Assembly (NCBI GenBank): GCA_963708425.1
Contig: OY970206.1
Span: 1,054,001 to 1,118,000, forward strand
Direction: 5' to 3'
DNA: 64,000 bases
Source: JACMNW01 sp963708425
GTDB taxonomy: Bacteria; Pseudomonadota; Alphaproteobacteria; Rhodobacterales; Rhodobacteraceae
In this document: one piece after another, positions 16,837 through 25,592 of the stretch
How the letters are laid out: each line of letters begins with the position of its first letter
Numbering within the stretch: the first letter of the stretch is position 1
Position numbers and translations under genes: made by a program
The notes under the pieces: model-generated
Databases searched by the model: none
Seen by the model: the letters and a program-made list of their open reading frames with translations, nothing else
Told to the model about the DNA's origin: nothing

Positions 16837-17802
16837 ATGATGGCATCGACACGGCATACAAAGGTATTGATCATCGGTTCTGGCCCGGCAGGCTATACCG
16901 CCGCCGTCTATGCCGCGCGCGCCATGTTGAACCCGATTTTGGTGCAGGGCATTCAACCCGGCGGCCAATTGACCATCACCACCGAAGTCGAAAACTGGCC
17001 CGGTGATACCCATGTGATGGGCCCCGATCTGATGGTGCGGATGGAAGCCCACGCGGTCGCCATGGGTGCCGAAGTGATCTCTGATCATATCTCCAGCCTT
17101 GATCTGTCGAAACGCCCGTTCGTCGCCAAAGCCGACAGCGGCACCACTTTCACCGCCGATGCGGTAATCCTTGCCACCGGCGCGCAAGCCAAATGGCTGG
17201 GTCTGCCATCCGAAGAAAAATTTAAAGGTTTCGGCGTATCGGCCTGCGCCACCTGTGACGGCTTCTTTTATCGCGGCAAAGAGGTGGTGGTGATCGGCGG
17301 CGGAAATACCGCAGTTGAAGAGGCGCTGTTTCTGACCAACTTCGCCACCAAAGTCACATTGATCCACCGCCGCGACAGTCTACGCGCCGAAAAAATCCTG
17401 CAAAACCGGCTGTTCAACCACCCCAAAATCAGCGTCCTTTGGAACCACGGCGTCGAAGAAGTGCTGGGCACCGAAGGTCCCCTTGGTGTTACCGCCGTGC
17501 GCGCCAAACATGTGGAAACCGGCGTCACCACCGACATCCCCTGTGCAGGGTTCTTTGTGGCCATCGGCCATGCCCCGGCCTCTGAATTGGTCAAAGACCA
17601 ACTACCGTTGCATTCCGGCGGTTATGTTCAGATTGAAGCAGGCTCCACCCGCACCATCATCCCGGGGGTTTTCGCGGCAGGCGATCTGACCGACCACATC
17701 TATCGTCAGGCGGTTACCTCCGCTGGCATGGGTTGCATGGCAGCACTGGACGCCGAGAAATTCCTCGCGGCGCACGAGACAGAACTGAAGGCGGCCGAAT
17801 AA
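16837..17802 (+). CDS. trxB: Thioredoxin-disulfide reductase
   Basis: A 321-aa cytosolic flavoprotein reducing thioredoxin with NADPH. The FAD-binding GSGPAGYTAAVYAARA is near residue 15, the redox-active CATC is at C137/C140, the NADPH-binding GGGNTAVEEALFL follows, and the C-terminal FAD motif is GVFAAGDLTD. Start ATG 16837 or 16840, with TGGGGG upstream. Reduced thioredoxin would also serve the sulfate-assimilation genes at 18.5 kb. Confidence 0.96.
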   Translation: MMASTRHTKVLIIGSGPAGYTAAVYAARAMLNPILVQGIQPGGQLTITTEVENWPGDTHVMGPDLMVRMEAHAVAMGAEVISDHISSLDLSKRPFVAKADSGTTFTADAVILATGAQAKWLGLPSEEKFKGFGVSACATCDGFFYRGKEVVVIGGGNTAVEEALFLTNFATKVTLIHRRDSLRAEKILQNRLFNHPKISVLWNHGVEEVLGTEGPLGVTAVRAKHVETGVTTDIPCAGFFVAIGHAPASELVKDQLPLHSGGYVQIEAGSTRTIIPGVFAAGDLTDHIYRQAVTSAGMGCMAALDAEKFLAAHETELKAAE

Positions 17803-17898
17803 ACGAATTGATCTACCGCAAGGCGTCATGGGCCGCAGTTTGGCAGTCTGGCCTTGGCTGGCGGGTTCTGGCTGGGCCTGTGGCGCTGAGGGTCTGAT

Positions 17899-18273
17899 AT
17901 GCGCATCATGTTGGCAGTCGGTCTGGTGTTTCAGGCAATTTTCATAGTTCCGGTGTTGATCTACGGCACCCTCTCACGCATGACCGGCTTGCAGCCACCG
18001 GGAAACGACCCTTCGGCATTTCTGGCCAGTGTGGCAGTGTCCAAGCTGGGCACCACGATCGCATTCGTGGGCATCTGGGCGCTGGGGCGCGAGGCGCTCG
18101 GGGCGAATTGGATGCTCTACGTGGCGCTCTGGTGGGTGATGTTTGTCTTGGGTGAAATTGGGCAGGCAATCGGCCCTGAATACAGTTGGTCCGAGGCGAT
18201 TGCCGGAGTGGTTTCTGAGACGATCTATCTGCCAGTTTCGGGCATCATAGTGGCCCGTCTGATACCAACCTGA
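17899..18273 (+). CDS. Small multi-pass membrane protein, unknown
   Basis: A 124-aa hydrophobic protein with about four membrane segments (near residues 2-24, 45-65, 69-90 and 100-120). The first reads MLAVGLVFQAIFIVPVL. No motif or family is recognised. A GAGGGT sits 7 nt upstream of the ATG. It lies 96 nt after trxB on the same strand and could be cotranscribed with it. Confidence 0.6.
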   Translation: MRIMLAVGLVFQAIFIVPVLIYGTLSRMTGLQPPGNDPSAFLASVAVSKLGTTIAFVGIWALGREALGANWMLYVALWWVMFVLGEIGQAIGPEYSWSEAIAGVVSETIYLPVSGIIVARLIPT

Positions 18274-18386
18274 GGGTATCCGGAAATTTTGATCCACGGC
18301 AACGCCCGTCACGGGGCAAACGTTCCTGAAACACCGCGACAAGGCGGCATTTCCACCCTTTTTTATAGGCATTTTGGCCTGACGCC

Positions 18387-18416
18387 TTGAATTTTCCTTG
18401 AATCACGGTCTATAGC
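18387..18416 (+). promoter_or_regulatory. Putative sigma70-type promoter for sat-cysC
   Basis: TTGAAT (18387-18392), an 18-nt spacer and TATAGC (18411-18416) lie 58 nt upstream of the sat-cysC start. A second TTGAAT inside the spacer is too close to be the -35. Suggested from sequence only. Confidence 0.4.
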
Positions 18417-18474
18417 CGCGCGCAGCAGCGGGAAGATATCCGCGTCACAGACCCTAAATGAATCGAGCACCCCC

Positions 18475-20181
18475 ATGGCCCTATCCAACCTCGTTCCGAT
18501 CCCGGAGCTTTACGTCTCCTACGACTCTGCCCTGAAACTGAAGGCCGAGGCGGGCAATCTGCCGTCATGGGATCTGACCCAGCGTCAGATCTGCGATCTG
18601 GAATTGCTGATGAATGGCGGTTTTTATCCGCTGAAGGGGTTCCTTGGCGAAGCCGATACCAACGGCGTTGTCGAAAACATGCGGCTGGCCGATGGCACCC
18701 TGTGGCCAATGCCCATCAATCTGGACGTCAGCCAAGCCTTTGCTGACAAGGTCGAACCCGGCCAGGATATTGCCCTGCGTGATGCGGAGGGCGTAATCCT
18801 TGCCATCTTGTCGGTCACCGACAAATGGCTGCCGAACAAACCGCGCGAGGCTGAAATGGTCTACGGCGCCGATGATCTGGCCCACCCTGCGGTGAACTAC
18901 CTGCACAATCAGGCGGGCGCTGTTTACCTTGGCGGCCCGATCACCGGCATCCAGCAGCCCGTGCATTACGATTTCAAAGCCCGCCGCGACACCCCGAACG
19001 AGTTGCGCGCCTATTTCCGCAAAGTCGGATGGCGCAAGATCGTGGCGTTCCAAACCCGCAATCCGCTGCACCGTGCGCATCAGGAACTGACGTTCCGCGC
19101 CGCACGCGAGGCCGAGGCGAACCTGCTGATCCATCCGGTTGTCGGCATGACCAAACCCGGCGATGTCGATCATTTCACCCGCGTGCGCTGCTACGAGGCG
19201 GTGATCGATAAATACCCAGCCTCGACCACCACGATGAGCCTGCTGAACCTCGCCATGCGCATGGCTGGACCGCGTGAAGCGGTCTGGCACGGCATCATCC
19301 GGCGCAACCACGGCTGCACGCATTTCATCGTTGGCCGCGATCACGCCGGCCCCGGCAAAAACTCGGCCGGCAATGATTTCTACGGCCCCTATGACGCGCA
19401 GGTTTTGTTCAAGGAACACGAGGCCGAAATTGGCGTCACCATGGTTGATTTCAAACACATGGTCTATGTGCAGGAAAAGGCACAGTATTATCCAGCGAAC
19501 GAAATTCCCGAAGGCGCCACCGTGTTGGATATTTCGGGCACCGAACTGCGCCGCCGCCTGCGCGAAGGCATCGACATCCCGGAATGGTTCTCGTTCCCCG
19601 AGGTGGTGACGCAACTGCGCAAAACCTCGCCCGCGCGCAACAAGCAGGGCTTCACCGTGTTTTTCACTGGCCTCAGCGGCTCCGGCAAATCAACCATCGC
19701 CAACGCGCTGATGGTGAAACTGATGGAAATGGGCGGTCGCCCGGTAACGCTGCTTGACGGCGACGTGGTGCGCAAACACCTGTCATCCGAGCTTGGCTTT
19801 TCCAAAGAACACCGCGATATCAACATCAAGCGCATCGGTTATGTGGCGTCCGAAATCACCAAGAACGGCGGCATCGCCATCTGCGCCCCCATCGCCCCCT
19901 ACACCGCCACCCGCCGCGCCGTGCGCGAAATGATCGAAGCCTTCGGTGCCTTCATCGAGGTTCACGTCGCCACAAGCGTCGAAGAATGCGAACGCCGCGA
20001 CCGCAAGGGCCTGTACAAACTAGCGCGTGAAGGCAAGATCAAGGAATTCACCGGCATTTCAGACCCTTACGAAGTGCCGACGAAAGCCGAGATCGTGGTC
20101 GATACCGAAAACGTCGATGTCGATCACTGCGCGCATCTGGTGATCCTGAAGCTCGAACAGATGGGGTTGATTGGGGGCTAA
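18475..20181 (+). CDS. cysC: Bifunctional sulfate adenylyltransferase/adenylylsulfate kinase
   Basis: A 568-aa fusion activating sulfate to APS and then PAPS. Residues 1 to about 385 are monomeric-type ATP sulfurylase with QTRNPLHRAHQEL and IVGRDHAGPG. From about 390 the APS-kinase domain carries P-loop GLSGSGKST (399-407) and LLDGDVVRKHLS. The kinase P-loop is intact, unlike fungal regulatory fusions. It replaces CysD/CysN. The product supplies reductive assimilation and sulfotransferases such as the one at 8 kb. A weak GAGCACCCCC region precedes the ATG. Confidence 0.95.
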   Translation: MALSNLVPIPELYVSYDSALKLKAEAGNLPSWDLTQRQICDLELLMNGGFYPLKGFLGEADTNGVVENMRLADGTLWPMPINLDVSQAFADKVEPGQDIALRDAEGVILAILSVTDKWLPNKPREAEMVYGADDLAHPAVNYLHNQAGAVYLGGPITGIQQPVHYDFKARRDTPNELRAYFRKVGWRKIVAFQTRNPLHRAHQELTFRAAREAEANLLIHPVVGMTKPGDVDHFTRVRCYEAVIDKYPASTTTMSLLNLAMRMAGPREAVWHGIIRRNHGCTHFIVGRDHAGPGKNSAGNDFYGPYDAQVLFKEHEAEIGVTMVDFKHMVYVQEKAQYYPANEIPEGATVLDISGTELRRRLREGIDIPEWFSFPEVVTQLRKTSPARNKQGFTVFFTGLSGSGKSTIANALMVKLMEMGGRPVTLLDGDVVRKHLSSELGFSKEHRDINIKRIGYVASEITKNGGIAICAPIAPYTATRRAVREMIEAFGAFIEVHVATSVEECERRDRKGLYKLAREGKIKEFTGISDPYEVPTKAEIVVDTENVDVDHCAHLVILKLEQMGLIGG

Positions 20182-20188
20182 ACACTGC

Positions 20189-20221
20189 ATCGGCGAGCTG
20201 CCTCTTGACAGACTCGCCGAT
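20189..20221 (+). terminator. Probable terminator after sat-cysC
   Basis: ATCGGCGAG (20189-20197) and CTCGCCGAT (20213-20221) form a perfect 9-bp stem with a 15-nt loop just after the stop codon. Only TTG follows, so the U-tract is weak. Confidence 0.5.
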
Positions 20222-20266
20222 TTGCCCGCCGTATCGGGCGTACCCCAACAACAAGGGTTGCCTGTG

Positions 20267-20662
20267 ATGCGTGTATTGTATGTTACAGCCCTAATCGTGT
20301 CCGCCTTTCCTGCCTTGGCTGAACGGCAATGGCTGTCACCCGACGAATTTGAAGCCAAGGTCAACGGCAGGGCCACCCAGATATATCACCTAACGGGTGA
20401 ACTATATGGGACCGAATATTTTTTGCCAAAACGACGCGTGATCTGGCAAATGGCCGGTGAAAGCAGTTGTTTTTCCGGCTCTTGGGCACCGAATAACGGT
20501 CTGGTCTGCTTTCGCTACGAGGGTATTGCTGGCAGTTGCAACAAATACTACGTCGAAGCCGACAAATTGGTGTCGGTGGACTTTGTTGGCGGGGTCCAAA
20601 CCAGCATGGCCTACAGCCTGCGCGTGGCAAACGAAGCGCCTCCCACCTGCAGCACCGATTAA
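20267..20662 (+). CDS. Secreted protein of unknown function
   Basis: A 131-aa protein with an N-terminal signal peptide (MRVLYVTALIVSAFPALAER, likely cut after ALA). Four mature cysteines (in SSCFSG, LVCFRYEG, GSCNKYY and PTCSTD) suggest disulfides in the periplasm. ATG 20267 has AAGGG 10 nt upstream; the longer frame from 20171 lacks support. I do not recognise a family. Confidence 0.7.
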   Translation: MRVLYVTALIVSAFPALAERQWLSPDEFEAKVNGRATQIYHLTGELYGTEYFLPKRRVIWQMAGESSCFSGSWAPNNGLVCFRYEGIAGSCNKYYVEADKLVSVDFVGGVQTSMAYSLRVANEAPPTCSTD

Positions 20663-20775
20663 CAGCGTGTTCTGCTTAAATCTACTGCAGTTCGTTGCTT
20701 GAACGGACCTAATTCTATTGCAGCGATCATCTTTCAATGGTTGCGGCAAGAGCATACTGGCGGGTTGAGGATGTC

Positions 20776-21558
20776 ATGACTGACGTGATTGCAAAGTTTC
20801 TTTCTGATCGCTGGTGAGCGCTAGTCGGTTCGGCAGTTAACTTGATCTGGCCGACCCTGTTCTTTCTCGCCTTGGCTCTGCTGGTCAAACGCCGGGCACT
20901 TCTGGCGGATGTCAAACGCGCCGTTGCCGAGTTGGGCCTGAATATACAAATTGCGATCTTCAACCTGCTGCTGATCGTCCCACTTATCGCCATCGCGTCG
21001 CAGGCAGTGCATCATGTGATCGACGCTAACGGGTTGCGCATGCTGGACGCCGCCACCTGGTCTGTACTGCCACTGCCGCTGACCATCTTTCTTGGCGTTT
21101 TTATCGGCGATTTCGTCGCCTACTGGCGACATCGGTTGGAACACATACCCCGATCGTGACCGTCACACGCCGTGCATCACTCTGGTACCGAAATGGCCTG
21201 GTTTTCTCTGGAACGGTTTCATCCGATCAACCGGATTGCGGCTTTTGCGATTAATTCCGGCATCCTGCTGATACTTGGAATGCCACCGATTGCCGTGCTG
21301 CCAAACAAGCTGGTGCGCCACGACAGCTACTTCATCCACGCCGATCTGCCATGGACTTTTGCCACCCCGGAAAGATCATTGTCTCACCTGCCATGCTCCG
21401 ATGGCATCATGCGACCGCATCTGAAGGCCTTCAACACAAATTACGCAACAGTGTTTTCGCAGTTTGACCGCGCGCTCGGTACGTATCGGGTGCCCGCCCG
21501 GTCGCCCGATCCATTGGCATCGCCGCATCCTGCACAACCAAGCAGCCAATGCCCCTGA
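20776..21558 (+). pseudogene. Sterol desaturase/fatty acid hydroxylase family, decayed
   Basis: In frame from ATG 20776 (MTDVIAKFLSDRW) the gene meets TGA at 20815-20817, continues as a typical membrane di-iron hydroxylase (DFVAYWRHRLEHIP), meets TGA at 21157-21159 exactly where the family has Trp in LWPSHAVHH, then resumes PSHAVHHSGTEMAWFSLERF. Near 21366 the homologous reading (PGKIIVSPAMLRWHHAT) moves to another frame, and it returns near 21415 (AFNTNYATVF...RALGTYRVP). Two stops and two one-base indels make it a pseudogene of a formerly roughly 260-aa protein. Confidence 0.85.
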
Positions 21559-21604
21559 AGGCGCGGTCAGCAAACGCATCGACCCAATCAAAGGCCCGGC
21601 GCCG

Positions 21605-21832
21605 TCAATGCACCGAGACTGGGGCCATATCGTTCTGGCGGGCCAGCGCAAAGGCAATCGCCTTATCGCGCACCAAGGCCAGCCGCGCGCCATCGGGGCT
21701 ATGCACGGCGAACAGCGTCACCAGCCCTTCCGCCTCGTCCTGCAATTCTTGCGGCAGGTCAGCAACCGCCACCTCGCGCACATACACGATGCGTGCGCTT
21801 TCAGCGGTCAGGGGGGTATATTTGGTATTCAT
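21605..21832 (-). CDS. DUF1150 family protein
   Basis: A 75-aa protein of the DUF1150 family: IVYVREVAVADLPQEL, then LFAVHSPDGARLALVRDKAIAF. The family has no known biochemical role but commonly follows small heat-shock protein genes in Rhodobacterales. Its ATG overlaps the stop of the Hsp20 gene (ATGA), so a shared stress-related role is likely. Confidence 0.88.
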   Translation of the reverse strand: MNTKYTPLTAESARIVYVREVAVADLPQELQDEAEGLVTLFAVHSPDGARLALVRDKAIAFALARQNDMAPVSVH

Positions 21833-22257
21833 GTTTTCTCTCCTGACTTGCGACTGATCTTGATCGTCTGCACCACGGCGTCCGGCACCGATCGGCGCAA
21901 GTCCAAATGAAGCAACCCGTTTTCCATCGAAGCACCGGCGACTTCCACACCTTCAGCAAGCACGAAGCTGCGCTGAAACGCGCGCCCGGCTATACCACGG
22001 TGCAGATAGACGCGGCCGGTATCGTCGTCAGCCTGCCGCCCACGGATGACCAGTTGCCGGTCTTCCACGGTGATCGCCAGATCATCTTCGTGAAACCCGG
22101 CCACAGCCAGCGTGATGCGATAGGCGTTTTCGGAAACCGCCTCGATGTTGAAAGGGGGGTAACCTTCTGCCGCCGTCTTGGCGGTGCGCTCAACCAGCCG
22201 TTCCAGCTGTTCGAACCCCAGAAGATAAGGGTGTGACCCAAGGGTTAACTTCGACAT
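21829..22257 (-). CDS. Hsp20/alpha-crystallin family small heat-shock protein
   Basis: A 142-aa IbpA-type holdase. Its alpha-crystallin domain spans about residues 36-130, with FNIEAVSENAYRITLAVAGF, a QLVIRGRQ strand and MENGLLHLDLRR. It binds unfolding proteins without ATP and passes them to other chaperones. AAGGG lies 10 nt upstream of ATG 22257. It is first gene of a two-gene operon with DUF1150 and has an 8-bp inverted repeat in its upstream region (22284-22319). Confidence 0.93.
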   Translation of the reverse strand: MSKLTLGSHPYLLGFEQLERLVERTAKTAAEGYPPFNIEAVSENAYRITLAVAGFHEDDLAITVEDRQLVIRGRQADDDTGRVYLHRGIAGRAFQRSFVLAEGVEVAGASMENGLLHLDLRRSVPDAVVQTIKISRKSGEKT

Positions 22258-22283
22258 CCATCATGCCCTTTCACAAGCGACAT

Positions 22284-22319
22284 ATTCGTCAAAGCCCCGT
22301 CTTGGGCGCCCTGACGAAT
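22284..22319. promoter_or_regulatory. Inverted repeat upstream of hsp20
   Basis: ATTCGTCA (22284-22291) and TGACGAAT (22312-22319) are perfect inverted repeats separated by 20 nt that include the palindrome GGGCGCCC. It lies 27-62 nt upstream of the hsp20 start. It could be a regulator site or part of a leader hairpin. The rest of 22258-22492 shows nothing else recognisable. Confidence 0.4.
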
Positions 22320-22492
22320 TCAAATATGGGGTGGGCCGCGCGGCTGCGCAACCCCCAGCAGCGTATCGCAGACCGGGTGCTGCGAAATCGTCGTATGCCG
22401 CTAAATGCGCGTCTTATTTCTTGCGGGTCCGGCCCCGAATCGCTGTATGATTTGGCGCAGCCAGACCCTGATCAGGATGCCAAGCAAATCCC

Positions 22493-22711
22493 ATGAATGC
22501 GCCAAGCGAATTGAACCATGACGAAATGATGCGCATCCGGCTGGGCGTCCTTGTGCGCGAACATCGCGATCTGGACGAAGCAATACATGCGCTTGAAACC
22601 GCAGGTCGGCCAGATCCGCTAACTCTGCGACGGCTGAAAAAGCAAAAGCTGTTCCTGAAGGATCAGATCGTGAAGATCGAGGATAACCTGATCCCCGATA
22701 TCATCGCCTGA
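22493..22711 (+). CDS. YdcH/DUF465 family protein
   Basis: A 72-aa helical protein, DUF465 type: LVREHRDLDEAIHALET, then LTLRRLKKQKLFLKDQIVKIED. The family forms short coiled coils; function unknown. The ATG at 22493 has no strong Shine-Dalgarno. It ends 8 nt before a cupin gene on the same strand. Confidence 0.85.
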   Translation: MNAPSELNHDEMMRIRLGVLVREHRDLDEAIHALETAGRPDPLTLRRLKKQKLFLKDQIVKIEDNLIPDIIA

Positions 22712-22719
22712 CAACGGCG

Positions 22720-23103
22720 ATGAAAGAAACCACGCTTGCCGTCAAACCCGATGCGAAATCCCCTGCCGGGGCTGATATCCGGTATCTCGTGGATGGCCCA
22801 ACCGGCAACATGATCCACAGCACAGTGCCGCCCGGCCAGATCAACCGCGCCACCATTCACGCCACAGTCAGCGAGTTTTGGCATGTGCTGGAAGGTGTGG
22901 GCCAAATATGGCGCAAAGCCAACGGTGTGGAAAAGATAACACCACTATTGCCCGGCACCTCCATCGACATCCCCGTCGGCACGGCGTTTCAATACCGCTG
23001 CGATGGGTCCACCCCGCTAAAGTTCATCTGCATTTCCATGCCCCCATGGCCCGGCGATCAAGAGGCGACGCGTCTTCCCGGCCCATGGCAACCGACCATC
23101 TAA
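22720..23103 (+). CDS. Cupin-domain protein
   Basis: A 127-aa single-domain cupin with core RATIHATVSEFWHVLEGVGQIW and a second motif PGTSIDIPVGTAFQYRC. The classic HxH ligand pair is reduced (His only in TIHAT and EFWHVLE), so metal binding is uncertain. It is not closely similar to the tandem cupins at 4.8-5.7 kb. The stop overlaps the convergent DUF3995 gene's stop. Confidence 0.82.
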   Translation: MKETTLAVKPDAKSPAGADIRYLVDGPTGNMIHSTVPPGQINRATIHATVSEFWHVLEGVGQIWRKANGVEKITPLLPGTSIDIPVGTAFQYRCDGSTPLKFICISMPPWPGDQEATRLPGPWQPTI

Positions 23104-23495
23104 ATCGCCGCACAAAACCCGAGCCCAATCAGCAAACACAGCGGCCCGTAGTAACGCCTGTCCAGCGTCGCGAACGGCTCTATCGGTGTCAGCCGTCGCC
23201 AAAACCCGGCATAAGCCACCGCCCCGCGCGCCACGAACACCGCACCAATAGCACCTAGCGCCAAAGACCGTGCCATGCTGTGCGGCCACCACAAGCACAT
23301 CACCGCGAACAACAAGGCCACCACCACCAAGGCGCACGGCACCGCACCAGGCATTTTTCTGGTACCAGCAGCACCAACCACCGCCCGCACCAGCGCCGCC
23401 TCATCCCGAATGGGAAACCAGTATCCAATTGCCCACAGCAGATGCAGCGCTGCAATCATCAGCAGAACAAATGTCAGGAACAGGGTCAGGATCAT
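23100..23495 (-). CDS. DUF3995 membrane protein
   Basis: A 131-aa four-helix membrane protein (hydrophobic stretches near residues 1-22, 52-70, 76-96 and 116-131) with HLLWAIGYWFP near the start, fitting DUF3995. The start is ATG 23495; a longer frame to 23720 overlaps purE and is rejected. Function unknown. It converges on the cupin gene. Confidence 0.8.
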   Translation of the reverse strand: MILTLFLTFVLLMIAALHLLWAIGYWFPIRDEAALVRAVVGAAGTRKMPGAVPCALVVVALLFAVMCLWWPHSMARSLALGAIGAVFVARGAVAYAGFWRRLTPIEPFATLDRRYYGPLCLLIGLGFCAAI

Positions 23496-23600
23496 GGCAA
23501 AAGCGTAACCCGTCTGGCTGTGCTGCGCAAACCGATGCGCCCAGTACCTTGCCCCCGCCCCGCCCCCGGTTATAGTGCGGCGCTCAAACAGGGGTATCGC

Positions 23601-24086
23601 ATGGCCGTTGACGTTGGGATCATCATGGGCAGCCAGTCCGACTGGCCGACACTGAAAGAGGCGGCATTGATCCTTGATGAGCTTGGCATCGCGTATGAAA
23701 CTAAAATCGTCTCGGCCCACCGCACGCCGGATCGGCTATGGGATTACGGCAAAACCGCCGTTACCCGCGGGCTCAAGGTGATCATCGCTGGTGCTGGTGG
23801 TGCTGCCCATCTACCCGGCATGATGGCCTCGAAGACCCGCATTCCGGTGATCGGCGTGCCCGTGATGACCAAGGCTTTGTCCGGCGTCGATAGCCTCTAT
23901 TCCATCCTGCAAATGCCCAAAGGCTTCCCCGTGGCAACCATGGCCATCGGTGCTCCCGGCGCGGCCAATGCTGGCCTGATGGCGGCGGGTATCCTCGCGC
24001 TGAACGACGCTGCCCTAGCCGCAAAGCTCGATGCTTGGCGCGCCGCCCTGTCTGCATCTATCCCTGATGAGCCCAGCAATGACTGA
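23601..24086 (+). CDS. purE: 5-(carboxyamino)imidazole ribonucleotide mutase
   Basis: A 161-aa class I PurE, converting N5-CAIR to CAIR in purine synthesis. Signatures are GIIMGSQSDWPTLKEA at the N-terminus, SAHRTPDRLWDYG (catalytic His) and IAGAGGAAHLPGMMAS. ATG 23601 follows AGGGG. It overlaps purK, which makes the substrate. Confidence 0.96.
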   Translation: MAVDVGIIMGSQSDWPTLKEAALILDELGIAYETKIVSAHRTPDRLWDYGKTAVTRGLKVIIAGAGGAAHLPGMMASKTRIPVIGVPVMTKALSGVDSLYSILQMPKGFPVATMAIGAPGAANAGLMAAGILALNDAALAAKLDAWRAALSASIPDEPSND

Positions 24087-25149
24087 ACTTGCTCCGGGCA
24101 GCACCATTGGCATCCTCGGTGGCGGCCAATTAGGCCGAATGCTGTCCGTCGCCGCATCCCGCCTTGGCTTCAAAACCCACATCTTTGAACCCGGCGCCAA
24201 TCCACCCGCCGCCGACGTCGCCCACGCACTGACCACCGCCCCCTACGACGATCTCGCCGCCCTCACCGCCTTTGCCGCGTCCGTCGACGTCATCACCTAC
24301 GAATTCGAAAACATCCCCACTGCCGCCCTCGACGCGCTAGAGGCGATAAAACCCATCCGCCCCAACCGCCGCGCCCTTGCCATTAGCCAGGACCGGATAT
24401 CGGAAAAGGCCTTCCTCACCAGCCTCGGGTTAACCTGCGCGACCTACGCCGTCGTCAATTCCCTAACGGACCTCGAAGCCGCCATTGCAACCATCGGCAC
24501 CCCGTCCATCCTGAAAACCACCCGCCTCGGCTATGATGGCAAAGGCCAAACGCGCCTGACATCGTCGTCTGACGCCGCCGCCGCGTGGGCCGGCATGCAC
24601 GGCGCGCCATCCGTCCTCGAAGGCTTCATCGACTTCACCCATGAGGTTTCCGTCATCGCCGCCCGTGCCCTTGATGGCTCGGTCGCCTGCTACGACCCCG
24701 GCGAAAACGTGCACCGCGCAGGCATCTTGCACAGCACCACGATCCCCGCCCGCCTAACTGCCAGCCAACGCACCGATGCCGTGCTGATGGCCGCCCGCAT
24801 CCTGACCGCGCTGGATTACATCGGCGTCATGGGCGTTGAACTGTTCGTGACCCCCGCCGCCCTGATCGTCAATGAAATCGCCCCGCGCGTGCACAATTCC
24901 GGCCATTGGACGCAAAATGGTTGTGCTGTTGACCAGTTCGAACAGCACATCCGCGCGATCACCGGCTGGCCGTTGGGCGATGGCGCGCGGCATTCCGATG
25001 TGGTGATGGAAAACCTGATCGGCGATGACATCGCCCGCGTGCCTGCTTTGGCAGCGGAACGCCACACCGCCCTGCATCTGTATGGCAAGGCCGAGGCACG
25101 ACCGGGCCGCAAAATGGGCCACGTCAACCGTATCGTGCCAAAGGTCTGA
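24079..25149 (+). CDS. purK: 5-(carboxyamino)imidazole ribonucleotide synthase
   Basis: A 356-aa ATP-grasp enzyme making N5-CAIR from AIR, bicarbonate and ATP. The N-terminal motif is GSTIGILGGGQLGRML; the ATP-grasp core includes LKTTRLGYDGKGQ and VEFF-like VMGVELFV, ending with NEIAPRVHNSGHWT. The start is ATG 24079 (8-nt overlap with purE); ATG 24067 is an alternative. Confidence 0.95.
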   Translation: MTELAPGSTIGILGGGQLGRMLSVAASRLGFKTHIFEPGANPPAADVAHALTTAPYDDLAALTAFAASVDVITYEFENIPTAALDALEAIKPIRPNRRALAISQDRISEKAFLTSLGLTCATYAVVNSLTDLEAAIATIGTPSILKTTRLGYDGKGQTRLTSSSDAAAAWAGMHGAPSVLEGFIDFTHEVSVIAARALDGSVACYDPGENVHRAGILHSTTIPARLTASQRTDAVLMAARILTALDYIGVMGVELFVTPAALIVNEIAPRVHNSGHWTQNGCAVDQFEQHIRAITGWPLGDGARHSDVVMENLIGDDIARVPALAAERHTALHLYGKAEARPGRKMGHVNRIVPKV

Positions 25150-25560
25150 TCACGTATCAGGCGTGTCGGTATCCAACTGCCCCACCGCCAGCTTGCTCCG
25201 CGCATCCTTCGCAAGTGTTTGATATTTAGCCCGAAACTGATCCAGCAACAGCTCGTCCATTTCCTCCAGATCCAGCAGCGCATTATGCGCCCCCGCCGTG
25301 GCGCGGATCAATTCGTCCAATTTGATCTGGATCGCCTCCGTATCGCGGTTCTGGGTATTCTGGATCAGGAACACCATCAGAAACGTAATCACTGTGGTGC
25401 CAGTATTGATCACCAATTGCCAGGTATCACTGAAGCCAAACAATGGCCCGGTCACGATCCAGACCAAAATCACCCCAACCGCCAGCAAGAACACAATCGG
25501 CTTGCCGCAAACCCGCGCAATGGCTTTCGATACCCCGGCGTAGCCCCCGAATTTCCCCAT
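25150..25560 (-). CDS. Low-affinity iron permease-like membrane protein
   Basis: A 136-aa protein of the Fet4-like 'low affinity iron permease' family: two membrane segments (near residues 23-41 and 52-70) with VINTGTTVITFLMVFLIQNT, then a cytosolic helix IQIKLDELIRATAGAHNALLDLEE. Bacterial members are short and transport has not been shown. The start is ATG 25560 with GGGGGA close upstream. The last base abuts the purK stop, so it converges on the purine operon. Confidence 0.83.
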   Translation of the reverse strand: MGKFGGYAGVSKAIARVCGKPIVFLLAVGVILVWIVTGPLFGFSDTWQLVINTGTTVITFLMVFLIQNTQNRDTEAIQIKLDELIRATAGAHNALLDLEEMDELLLDQFRAKYQTLAKDARSKLAVGQLDTDTPDT

Positions 25561-25592
25561 CTTATCCCCCAATCAAATGCCTGAACGGCAGC

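Noticed and set aside
18565..19614. 349-codon minus frame in sat-cysC
   Set aside because: Antisense to the certain fusion enzyme and without any motif.
20815..21159. Selenocysteine or TGA recoding in the desaturase gene
   Set aside because: TGA is a normal stop in many neighbouring genes, no SECIS-like hairpin was recognised, and frameshifts in the same gene point to decay.
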